From Rhizopus sp. PT2906 (Eukaryota; Mucoromycota; Mucoromycetes; Mucorales; Rhizopodaceae): a stretch of 26,980 bases of DNA. Under the pieces are notes generated by a model, which saw only the letters and a list, made by a program, of their open reading frames with translations, was not told the origin of the DNA and ran no database searches. Of the stretch, positions 9,699-20,059 are shown one piece after another (positions within the stretch are counted from its first letter, which is position 1; every line of letters starts with the position of its first letter). Where the stretch lies: NCBI GenBank assembly GCA_025529335.1, contig JAMYHX010000545.1:1-26980 (forward strand). Direction: 5' to 3'. Both the position numbers and the translations under genes were made by a program.

Positions 9699-11460
9699 CT
9701 ATGTCGTTCTCTTTAATACAATACATCTATCCCATCCCTGAACGTCCTTATATATCGCTTCTTGTTCCCAACCAGCCCATATGTCTAATACTTGCTGAAG
9801 AATACCTTTTCCACATTCTAATATAACTCTTCCTTCATCTTTCACAATGTTGGGCGCTATTTCACTTAGCACATTGTACCATTTGAATCCACCGTCCTCA
9901 GCAAATAAGGCAATATGTGGTTCTTGACCAAGATCTGCCATTTGAACCTTTCGTTTGCTAATCTGGTTATAGTCGAGATAAGGAGGATTGCACACCAAGA
10001 TATCATACACTTTTCCATCTGCTATATCGGACATGGATTGATTACGCCACTCAATTCTTTTACTCTTGTCTTTTCCTAGTATGGCTTCACCGTTTTCTTT
10101 TGCAACAGCAAGTGCTGCATCACTAATGTCTATAGCGACAGCCGAAGCTATAGCAGAAGAAGGGAGATTTGCCATGATGGATATGACTAAATTACCACAT
10201 CCTGTTCCGATATCAATTAATCGTGTATCGTTTCTATCCTTAATAAAATCTATAGCAGCTTTGACAAGTGTTTCAGAAGCAGGCCTTGGGATTAAGCAAT
10301 CCTTTGTTACTTTAAATGTCAAATTGAAAAAATCCTTTTGTCCCAATACATAAGCCAGTAACTGACCATTTTCTCGTTCTATTTGCTCAGATGCGTCTAT
10401 TCCTGCCTTTCTCATTGCTTCGTTTTCTCTTTCAATCTTTTTCTGATAAAATTTGAATTCTCTTTCACGCATCACTGCGAACTTTTGAGGTTCATTACCG
10501 GTGACCTGTACTTGGGTGCCTTTGATGGGATGAAGGAAGCTCACGTGTATGATTGAAGCGTATAGACCTTTATCCTTGTTGACGTGCAGTAGTTTGGTGT
10601 ATGCAGATTCTCCTATGATAGGATGCTTTGACTGAAAGAAGAATAATTTTCGAAGTTGAAGACTAGAAAGTGGTGAATGTAAATGCAGGTCAAGTGTTGT
10701 AATATATTGCGCATGATTAGATCGTGTTGCTGATATTATGTTGATTGATTTCAATACATCTTTAGGGTTCACTTTGGACTCTTGGGTCTTGTCGCTTTGA
10801 TCCAAGCAAAACAGATCAGACATAACAGTCGTGTCGATTCGACCATGGCAGATCACGCGCATGGTAAAATTGATCTTGTCATTCATATAGCTTTCCATCA
10901 GTAACTCTTTCACTCGCTCACTCTTTGCAACAAGGATCTACAATCTATGTTAGATCAAGCCTTGGATATGCTTCATCTTTACCAATCCAGAGGCTGCCTT
11001 TTGAATATCATTTATACACCAGATCTTTTGCTTATTTCCCTTTGAATCTATTTCTGCTGTATTATGATGAATTGCCTTTTCAAAAACTGCAGAATTCTGT
11101 CAAACAAAAAGCATTAAGAAAAAAATATGACACGTTGAAGGGCTTATATACCTGTCCAGGTGGTTTCCAAACAACAGCCAAGTGCTCATCCTGATATAAG
11201 ATATCGATGGGTATTGTTTCTAGTCTCTCAGCCTCTTCTATTGATTTGTCATAGTTTATTTCTATAATATCGCCTGTATTCAGCCTTCTTGTTTCTTCAG
11301 TCGGACAGCCATTGATACTGATCTCTTTTCTGTTGAATGCTCGATGAATATTTTCTTTTGATTTGAAGACATGTCTATAATTCTGTACAATGAACTTTCT
11401 AACACGTAGATCCTGTGCTGATTCGGGAACTGTTATTTTAATATGATGCTCATGTTCCAT
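9699..11460 (-). CDS. Fusion protein: S4 + degenerate RluA-type pseudouridine synthase + PrmC/HemK glutamine methyltransferase
   Basis: Three exons: 11460-11152, 11096-10983, 10937-9699. They total 1662 nt, 553 residues. N-terminal S4-like RNA-binding segment at about 14-72 (KEISINGCPTEETRRLNTGD). An RluA-type fold follows (ILYQDEHLAVVWKPPGQ at about 87-103, AASGLILVAKSERV at 137-150), where the HRLDRDTSG active-site motif is replaced by NDIQKAASG, so Gln stands in place of the catalytic Asp. The usual RTHQIR site is also altered (SSLQLRKLFF). The C-terminal half is a complete class I methyltransferase of the PrmC/HemK type: IPRPASE (357-363), SAM motif DIGTGCGN (383-390) and catalytic NPPY (458-461), with EPHIALFAEDGG after it. 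PrmC-type enzymes methylate the Gln of the GGQ motif of release factors; a mitochondrial or cytosolic target cannot be told. The fusion sits in open frame and the spliced exons close exactly. Confidence 0.9.
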
Positions 11461-11630
11461 ATTTCAATTGTAAAAAAGAAAGAAAGAAAAAAAAAAAAGA
11501 ATAGGGCCTACTTTCTTGAATATAATATGATTGGTCGAAATATATCTACTGGACTCGTTTATTTAATATGCTTGAATATATGTAGAATAATGTAAGATTA
11601 TGAATAAAGGAAGGAGAATCAAGCAATGAA

Positions 11631-12875
11631 TCATTGACTATTTAATAAAGGTTTACGTTGCTCATCTTGCTGCTCATCATCGTCGTCAACATCAATCGTT
11701 TGTTTCTTCTTTGACTTTGCTAAACAACAGAATACATAGATAAATCCACGCCATAACGATATAATTGCTTGTTTGATGTCTTGTAATAGACTAGCTCTGC
11801 CATTAATTATTCTCTCAGGTCTAAGTCTATGTCTAGAGTCTATGAGCACCCTAACACAAGCCTAAAAAAGAATTAGCTACATCCACATGGTCAAGAGCAT
11901 ACTTACAATAACAGCACTAAGAACACCCAAGGCAGTACTGGCAGATATCAAGAACATGATAATTTGCTGATATTTAACCGCATTACTCACTGGTGCTCCA
12001 CCCAAGATCTGACCTGTCATCATACCAGGGATAGCAATCAAACCGATCACTGACATTTGATTAATTGTAGGCAGCATCGATAGTCTAACTGCTTCGACGG
12101 CAATGGATTGACCAGCTTCCCATCGGCTAGCACCGAATGCCAAGTAAGTTTCTATTTGCTCTTTTTGATTGCTCACACTTGATAAGCAACTGCTTAGGGC
12201 AACAGCCATACCACTCATAGCATTTCCAAGTAACATGCCCATGGTAGGTATAAATACTTCAGGTATCCAAAATGGGTTTTGTTTCATTGCCCATCGTGAC
12301 CCAATGATGCCGATAACTAATGTGGATATCCCAGAAGATAACAGTACGGATATAAACTAAGCATGATGTCAGAGATGATTGAGCAATACATATCTGTAAC
12401 CTTTACCATGCCACGGTATGATTGTTTTGACTTGTTATATACTGTTTCATATGCACCAAGAAGAATTAATATGCCTATTCAACTGTAAGAGGGTGTCATC
12501 ATAAAGAGTTTTAATACCTACAGGCCATAAGCATAACAAGTGCTGGGGATCTTGTCTTGAAAACGTCTTCAAGGATAAAGCCCTATAACATTGATAATAC
12601 AATTCAATAAAGAGAGACTATATCTTATGAGTATTACACATACCATGATTGTCAATTGTACAAGACAACGAATCGCAGCAATGATTAAGGTTTTTTCCAA
12701 CTTTAATCCTAATGCCACTGAAATGGCACCTGTATATTTATACAGCATTAGTTTTATTACAATTGCATTATATTTCTATATATGAACCATTGACGAGAAT
12801 GAATGTCGAAGCTATAGCTACATTAACCCAGGTCAAATTGGGAGTCCCTGCATGACCAGAACCAGTGTCTGCCAT
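11631..12875 (-). CDS. UPF0014 family membrane protein (FetB / ALS3-STAR2-like ABC transporter permease)
   Basis: Six exons: 12875-12788, 12729-12644, 12582-12522, 12474-12407, 12356-11907, 11861-11631. They total 984 nt, 327 residues. About seven hydrophobic helices. The family hallmarks are clear: LVMLMACILILLGAYET with SYRGM after it, MGMLLGNAMSGMAVALSSCL, then ETYLAFGASRWEA and IGLIAIPGMMTGQILGG. Bacterial members (FetB) export iron with the ATPase FetA; plant ALS3/STAR2 act in aluminium tolerance with a separate ATP-binding subunit. No ABC ATPase gene lies in this window. The acidic, lysine-rich C-terminus (KSKKKQTIDVDDDDEQQDEQ) is cytosolic and probably fungal-specific. The acceptor of the third intron is the second AG (12475), chosen because it restores the ILILLGAYE motif. 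It begins only 52 bp after the end of the upstream same-strand gene. Confidence 0.9.
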
Positions 12876-12927
12876 TTAGTCAATAACAAAGAAAAAAGAA
12901 GAAAAAAAGAAAAGTGCCATAAAAAAT

Positions 12928-13237
12928 TTACTTGTTAAATGAAAACAAAAGTACAAAAAACAAAGATAATTGAGCTACGAGTACAAATCGAGTAAAGCGC
13001 CAAATAAGATAACAAATGTCAAGTGGAAGGCGGGCGATTGAAAGGATTCTTCTTTTCATAGTAGGTTTGCATAAGACTGTGGATGAATAAGCCCGCTTTC
13101 TTTTACCTCCGACGTTGACTTGGCAACTCCAGGTGGAGTGTCTCTTTTGTATCTGAGGATAAAGATTGTAAGCTTTAAGAGACATTTCATCTGAGACATC
13201 TCTAACTACAATAGGGGCATCAGTAAAAGATGTAATC

Positions 13238-13274
<37 letters not shown>

Positions 13275-14327
13275 CAGTAGCAGCATCATTTGTGGTAAAG
13301 TCAATATTCTTAGTATGCATAGCAGATTGCAGCTCGGAAAATAAAGAGGAGGATACCAAATCATGCGTGTGAAGTTGAATCATTTGTTCGTTATGATCAA
13401 AATCGTCTTCATCTGAGGAAGAATATGACTTTAGACTGTCACTCATCAATTCAGGAACTTGCAATATCTTGCTCGATTCATGTTGACATTCTTTAATCCA
13501 TGTTTTTAACTGACTGATATGAGTTGTTTGGTGTTGAAATGTCTTGTGAAGTGTATCATATTGTTCCTTTATTTTTCCCATCTGTGTCAACTGTCTTTTT
13601 GCTTGTTCCAACTGATTTACTGTCTCTTCAAAGCGACGTTTCGTTTCTTCTTTAGCTTGCAACAACGCTTGATTTCGAGCAGTGAGTTGACTAACTTCTG
13701 CTGAAAGTCTGTCGATCTCTGCACTGTTCTGCTTGCTCATCATTTCTTTTTGCTGCATCTTTAACTTTTGAATTGACCCTTGATAACTGCATCTCTCTTC
13801 CTCATGCTTTTGGATAGCACCATAGGCCGCCTCTAGTTCCCTGTACAGTGTATCTGCCTGGGCCATGAGCTTTTGTTCAGATTCTTTATGGTTTTTTTTC
13901 ATGTTATTGTTGGATTCAACAATAGTTTGATAATTATCGAGTAACTCTGCGTGTTCTTGCTCGAGCTTACCAATCATAGTTTGATATCGCTTTTCATCAG
14001 AAGAGCATTGGTTATTATAAACTTGGTCTTGCAGCCATCTTTGCTGGTTTTCAAGTAAAGCATTATTTTCTAATAAAGCTTTTCCAACCTCAGCCGCGAG
14101 CTTGAGATCTAAAAAAGAAGAGCAGAACAAATAGGATGTTTTTACTAAAGAATCAAAATATATGTACCTCTTTCTTTTTCACGCAAAGAGCGAAAAGTCG
14201 ATTTTAAAAGATCTTTTATTTCAGAAGGTGTCTTTTCAGATATTGAAAAGTTTGAAAAAGTGGGTGAGACTGGCTCATCACAGGTGCTATTACGATTAAA
14301 GGAGCGAAAATTCAAAATGGCAGTCAT
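12928..14327 (-). CDS. CC1-box coiled-coil protein with Spindly-type motif and C-terminal membrane tail; candidate dynein-dynactin adaptor
   Basis: Two exons: 14327-14168 and 14108-12928. They total 1341 nt, 446 residues. The 53-residue first exon is Ser/Thr-rich. Right after the junction comes DLKLAAEVGKALLENN (54-69), which carries the AAxxG signature (A58, A59, G62) of the CC1 box. In BICD, TRAK/HAP1 and Spindly proteins that box binds the dynein light intermediate chain. A coiled coil runs to about residue 265. After an acidic Ser patch (SSSDEDDFD) comes SLFSELQSA, whose LFSE (309-312) fits the Spindly motif that contacts the dynactin pointed end. A Thr run (about 333-344) is encoded by an ACT repeat. 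A strongly hydrophobic segment at about 415-444 ends the protein, preceded by KRKR/MKRR, as in a tail anchor. Domain reading is good; the adaptor function is inference. Confidence 0.85.
13233..13273. repeat. Trinucleotide (TAG/ACT)n repeat, coding
   Basis: About 13 tandem copies of the triplet (GTA on the plus strand, ACT-type Thr codons on the minus strand) within the coiled-coil gene. It encodes its polythreonine tract, so its length can vary by whole codons. Confidence 0.85.
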
Positions 14328-14410
14328 TATAATAAAGGAACGTAAAGGAAAAGGAAAGTAGAGGGAGTTAATGAATGAACAGAGGGAAGAAGAGAGAAAC
14401 AATCAAAAAG

Positions 14411-14468
<58 letters not shown>

Positions 14469-14711
14469 AGGAGATGAGAAAAAAAAGTGGGGCTCTAATG
14501 TATTAAACAATGAATGTGGTACAAACATGGTTTATTACAATAAGGTTTTATGAGGTGTCGACTAACCTCCTCATCGTATCATAGCAACCAACTTTTTTTA
14601 ATGATTTGTCCCGCTTTTGCTTGAGTTCCCTTTTTTGTGTGTTTAAAAAAGGGTGACGTTCGGTTGTGTAAATTTTCATTCTTTTTTTTTTTCCTTTTAT
14701 TTAAACAAATC
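14328..14711. promoter_or_regulatory. Bidirectional promoter with a 55-bp poly(A) run
   Basis: The 384 bp lie between the divergent start codons of the coiled-coil gene and SYF2. They hold 55 uninterrupted A at 14411-14465 and a GAGGTGTCGACTAACCTCCTC palindrome-like patch at about 14551-14571. A run this long should exclude nucleosomes and could serve both promoters. A T-run (14682-14691) lies shortly before the SYF2 ATG. Confidence 0.55.
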
Positions 14712-15741
14712 ATGGCCGCAAAAAAAAGAGCAGCAAACAACAAAAAAACCAAAGCTGTGCAAGAAGAGCATCCATCATCAGAACCTGAACAGAACACCAA
14801 TATGCAAGAAGAGTTACCAAAAAAGAGACAACATGACGAAATACAACAAGAGACAGAACAAGAGGAATCTAAATCATCAACAACAAGTTCACTGGAAGAA
14901 AAAATGGCTAAATTAAAGCAGTTGCAAAAGCGTCGAGTAAGTAATCTTATGATAATCAAATAGTTCATCATTTAATAATAAACATATTAGGCAACAGAAG
15001 TTGAACAAAGTAATCGACGTGATCGTAATTTGGAGTTTCAGCGTAGTAAAGAAAACCCAAGACTTGAGGCAAAACTCGAACGAAAGAAGGAAGAAGCGTT
15101 GAAACTATTGGAAAAACAAGAAGCCAGGGATAACGGAGAAGATTTTGAGAGAAAGCAGTTTTGGAAATACTCGGCCGAGTCTGCAGAAGCTTGGGAAAAG
15201 AAACAGGCAAAGAAGGCAAAAATGGCAAACAATGGCTTTACAGGTAAGAATATATATATATTTTTCTCTTTTATTTTTCCAACCCTTGTTTGTCCCCTAG
15301 ATTACACACAGCTTGCACATAAGAAGTATGTTCGCTTGATGTCTGAATTTAAACCCGATTTGTCTACATACAAAGAGAAACAACTTGAAGTAATTGAACG
15401 TGCTATTCGCAACGGAGAAGATCCTTCTGATGTTGTAGCGATGGCAAATAGTCTTGACTATGCTAGTGTAAATGATAAGCCTTCTAAGGAAGCTATTGAA
15501 AAATTGGCTGCAGAAACAAAGAAACAGTAAGATCAATCTATTCATTTGTCGAGTACAATTAACATGTAATTTCATTAGGATTGAAAAGCGTGAAACAAGA
15601 TCTCGTGAACGTAAAGAAATTGTGGATGATATTTCATGGATCAACGAAAAGAATCGTGTCTTTAACCAAAAGATTGCTCGATTTTATGATAAATATACAA
15701 AGGAGATTCGTGAAAACCTCGAAAGAGGTACTGCATTGTAG
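14712..15741 (+). CDS. SYF2: Pre-mRNA-splicing factor SYF2
   Basis: Four exons: 14712-14936, 14991-15243, 15301-15526, 15579-15741. They total 867 nt, 288 residues. The first 60 residues are a Lys/Glu/Gln-rich disordered tail. Then comes the conserved SYF2 body: LEEKMAKLKQLQKRR, the FWKYSAESAEAWEKKQAKK block (about 115-133), DYTQLAHKKYVRLM, and the C-terminal FNQKIARFYDKYTKEIRENLERGTA. SYF2 is a component of the NineTeen (Prp19)-associated complex of the activated spliceosome, nuclear, interacting with Isy1/Syf1-type partners. Length and domain order are typical; all junctions are GT-AG and in phase. Convergent with TBCK, 72 bp apart. Confidence 0.97.
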
Positions 15742-15813
15742 AATGATTTCAATAAAACGCATTTTAGTCTTATATTTGTACATAAACATCGATTCATTAT
15801 TTTACATCTCCTG

Positions 15814-18800
15814 CTACTTTTTCTTTAATGGAGGTGGTACCTTGCAGCGCCACATAACAAAAGGTGGCTCTGATCCCTTGCCTTTGAATCCTGCTGTTGT
15901 CTGCTTCTGAGGACGACAGCTACAGACACGTTCCTTAGAATCTGTCGACCTATACGCTTCTATTCCTCCCTGTAAAAGAACCACTCTGGGGAATACTTTC
16001 TTTACGAGTTCTGCTGCGTACTATATAATCTGTTTAACACTAGAGCTATAAATACTACAACTGTTGCTTACACTAGGTCCATTTGACTCTGCTTCATTTG
16101 CGATAACGACATGGTATTTACGGTTGAGCTTTTTTAATACGTTCGTATAGCTCATCAGCTGTGCTGCTTGTATATTCATAGAAGAAGGTATATGACCTTG
16201 CACAAATCTAGAAATGAGAAAAAAAAAAAGATGATGAGTGTACATGAAAGATATAAAGTAACGTCCTATCCTACTCTGATTCTGGTCGGATATCTAATAC
16301 TAACGAGTATGGAAGAATCTTTTCGAGATCCTTCACTGCTAATCGAGGTGCCAATTCAAGCTTTTTCTCTTCAATGGATATGGACTTTTCCCACCATTGC
16401 TTTTTAGCATCCTTTGATAGATAAATCATGAGCGACCATCGACATGATAAATCACTATCTTACCTCGTCATTTTCCTTGTCTTTCTTATGCTCGGTTTTG
16501 AGCCCATGAACTCTTGTTGTTATACTTGGTGGTGTAACTTTGCACATATTTAATGCGCTTTGCACGCATTTTTCAATATCTACCTTTGGAAAGCTGTCAG
16601 AAAACAACACGATGCAGTCGTTGAATTCATATGTCAGCAGAGTATCACGTATTTGGCGTAATATAGCAATTCCTGCAAACAAAGGAAGAGATGATGGGCC
16701 CACAAGTAATTTATCCCATAGATGGTATATCTTATCAAGAGGAAATACATCTATTGTTAGTATCATCAACAATCACGTTAGCTTTTAACGAATAAACATA
16801 TAAATGATGGCTTACGTGTAAACAAGGTAAGGAACCACGGAATAGCATAAAGATCAGGCATGAATCCTATAGCATCTAAATGGCTCGATAGCTCGGGGTC
16901 ATGGAAGCTTAAAAGATGTCTAAATACGGCCAAATATTCTTGAAGAACTGGTGCGTTATCCGATAAGAAAAAGTTATCGAGAAATTTAGGAATAAACTTT
17001 TGCAAAGAAGCAAACGCGATTGCTTCATCATTAAAGTTTAGAGTCAAAAACGGGGCACACAGCGAGTCAAGTCCTTTCATATATGAAAAAAGGAATCAAT
17101 ATACTTTAAAAAAGGATCAATTAGACATTACCTTGCCAATATACTAAGCTTGGGTTTGCTACCACCCATGATTTTAGTAACCTCCTGAGCTTTTCATGAC
17201 CAATAGACGATGCCAACATCTGGTTATATTGATGACATCTTGGTACGTCAACCTCGATCTATATGACTGTTAGATAGATATGACGTATTATACTTTTCCT
17301 TGTGTACCTGTCTATCAGCCCCCATGTTCATATATTTGTTTACTTGGTCATATGCATGTTCTAGGTCGCCCTGAACACCCAAGACAGCTGCCCATATTTT
17401 ACCTCGCAAAAGAGGAGGGATGTCCACTTTAGCATGATGCAAAATCTCTCGTCTGGATGCTGGATATTGCCGTAATAGCTCAGAAAACAATGACAGACGA
17501 TACATTTGATAATTTACATCTTGCTCCCTTAGAAATAATGGTAGCTTTGGAGCAGCACTATTACCGCCGCTTGGTTGGTTGGGCGTAGAGGTTGTACTAT
17601 TAATTGATAACGATGATGCAGAGCGTGATCTACCCATAGAGACTGTTCGGCTTAAGGAACGCGATGAGGATGGCGTTGTTGGTGTGGGTATTCCATTAGT
17701 TGGCGTAGACAGCCCATTTGCTGTTCTAGGTGTTTCTAACGCAGTAGGAATGGGAGAAGAAGTTGCTATATCATCTATAAACATTAAATCATTTTTATAT
17801 TCGTCATCATCTTCACTAATATCGTTCACTGTATCGCCAGCAGACTCATCCAAAAGAAAGTTGACATCATTTTCATCTACCAGCATAAAGTAGTCTGTAT
17901 CCCATTCAAACTTGTCAGTTGCTGCCTTTTGCCCTTCTTCTAATCTTTGATAAAGCTCGTTGAATCCAAGTACAAAAACAGCATCTGAATATAACTGTGC
18001 AGTATCCATTACGTTATCTCCAATTTCTATAGCATCTGGCATCATGCACACTCTTGGTAATCGTTTTATAGCTGGTGTAGACAAGAAGATGCCTCTTTTA
18101 ACAAGGTCTAATTCAACGTCCCCGCCTGCTAATCTCCACAGAGTGTATATATAAGAAATGGGTAGTTTTTTGAGTATATCTGGTATGTTTTCTTGCTGTT
18201 TATTGTCATTCATATCAATTGTGTCTGGGTCTACTGCATCGGATGCTAATATAGGTCCCTCAATCCAGACATTTTTACTCGAAATGCTTTCACGCAAAAA
18301 GTAGTTGGCAAGAGCATCTGTGATGTCAAGTCGTTCTGCTACAGAAACTTGAAGACATCCAAGTATAAATTGTCTAAACTGTTCTGCGTCCTCATCGTCC
18401 AAAGGATTCTGTAAGAAGTTCAATACAGATTTGTTTATATCCAAAGATTTGATTTCTTCGTGCTTCCATATATTACAGCCAGGGTCTGCATCATGCCATT
18501 CTTTAAGCGTTATGAGTGAATCAAATATAAGCCCAACATCGCTTGTTGTCCAAAATGGATTCCTAGTGTATTGCTCAGCTAATATTATACCAGTTGCCCA
18601 TATGTCTCTCTATAAAGCGTATTATTTAATCTCTTTTTTGCTTATCGCGCAATTCAAAAATGTACCTTATCATAATATGTTCCATCCACATCCTGCAGAC
18701 ATTCAGGTGCTAAGTAAGGAGGATAGCCGATTGGAAAATCAACACATTTTCCAGCGTTTGTCATATAATACAAACCATAACCAAAGAGTTTGATATGATT

Positions 18801-19437
18801 CTGTTAAAAGATTATCATAAGTTACATATGATACACAGTTTCTTTATGTACCTTTGCATCCAATAATATGTTACTTGGTGATAAAGAAGCGTGAATTATG
18901 CCATTTTCTTTTAGGAACTGAAGCGCAGAAAGTATTTCATATGCCCATCGTCGTAATATGGGTACACTAAGAAGCTCTATCGATTATGCTCACAGTCTAA
19001 ATAAATATCTGCTTTCTTACTTCACAGTTGGTGGATTATCTGAGTCAAGCCCTCTTGCTTTTTGAAGAGAATAGTCATAATATTCTGAGACAACAAATAA
19101 TCTATCTATTCCTGCTTTAACATCTTTTATGCATTCTAAATGTTTCGTGTTGTTACCATGCTTTCCTCGATGTATTTCAACATATTCACACAAATTATCA
19201 TGAGTCAACGTCTAAATAAGAGCCAATTTTAGTCAGAGTAAGCTATATGTGCCGTAACTATACCTTCAAATACTGAAACTGCCCAATGATTTGAGAAGGA
19301 GCTGACAAAGCTAAATGACCAGACTGAGCTAATGCTTCAGAAACTTGCGAAGATGCTACAAAGTTGACAGATGCAAGTTTCGCATTCTCTCTATTCTCAT
19401 GTAATTTGAGATCTTTGGAAGAGGCAAACAGAGCCAT
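15814..19437 (-). CDS. TBCK: TBCK: pseudokinase - TBC RabGAP - rhodanese-like protein
   Basis: Eleven exons: 19437-19264, 19211-19026, 18974-18852, 18800-18666, 18609-17308, 17258-17132, 17073-16816, 16750-16464, 16411-16275, 16207-16072, 16020-15814. They total 3072 nt, 1023 residues. The kinase-like domain (about 50-300) is degenerate: HASLSPSN (148-155) replaces HRDxxxxN, and LFGYG (166-170) replaces the DFG region, so it should be catalytically dead. A Ser/Thr-rich linker separates it from the TBC domain (about 601-840), which keeps both catalytic fingers: the IEVDVPR arginine (R647) and YWQG (Q682). The C-terminal rhodanese-like domain (about 885-990; LVLDIRPES, GHIPSSMNI) lacks a catalytic Cys. 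TBCK belongs to the FERRY Rab5-effector complex that links mRNA to early endosomes and has been tied to mTOR signalling. The second intron is assigned with a weak GTGAAG donor because only this keeps the frame. Confidence 0.93.
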
Positions 19438-19701
19438 TGTCCTATTAACAAAGAAGAACAAGTATCCTGTCGAGCTTTTGTTGTTCAGTTTGTTTAAAAG
19501 TCCGCTAACAAAATAGACGGATAGCTTTACTGGCTTCTACTCTCAATTTACCAACTTTTTTTTAAACATGACGTTCTATTTATGGTCCGCCAGAATTCGT
19601 TCTATCTGTTTGAAAGTGAATGATAAGAAAAACCCTCCTTATGGGATCAAGGGTAAAAAATGTAAAAGGAAAGGAGTAAGAAGTTAAATGAATTGATTTA
19701 A

Positions 19702-19953
19702 CTATACAAGAAACTTTTGACCCATCAGGATGCTTAGTAGGAATCGATTTATCATGCTGTAGATGGTCTGATTCATATAGTATGGAGCATATAACCAGTC
19801 ATCACTGAGACATAAGTTTGGGAGAGTCGGAGGGCATAGAGGAGGTATATTCAGAAGGAATGGCAATGGACCTCGTATAGTTTCAGGCATAAGCAGACAT
19901 TGGTGCATAGCAAGACAATTGATAGCCGTGAATCTTAGGGTTCTCTCTCCCAT
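19702..19953 (-). CDS. Short hypothetical ORF (83 aa), doubtful
   Basis: ATG-started frame with a TATAA-like TTTTATAAGAA just upstream. Product of 83 residues, Leu/Pro-rich in the middle (LPFLLNIPPLCPPTLPNLCL), with a hydrophobic end (YSMINRFLLSILMG). No family recognised. It lies downstream of the pseudogene on the same strand and may be a chance frame or a residue of the same decayed locus. Confidence 0.25.
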   Translation of the reverse strand: MGERTLRFTAINCLAMHQCLLMPETIRGPLPFLLNIPPLCPPTLPNLCLSDDWLYAPYYMNQTIYSMINRFLLSILMGQKFLV

Positions 19954-20059
19954 TTCTTATAAAAGAATAAAACAGAAACTCATCGCTTCTTTGCTTTTAT
20001 TCTTATACATGTTTGCGAATACTAATAATAATAACAACAACAAAACTACAACCAATACC

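Noticed and set aside
12591..12785. 64-codon plus-strand frame across UPF0014 exons
   Set aside because: Antisense to two exons and two introns of the UPF0014 gene; not conserved coding.
14371..14553. 60-codon plus-strand frame with a long poly-Lys run
   Set aside because: Produced by the 55-bp poly(A) run in a divergent promoter; no coding evidence.
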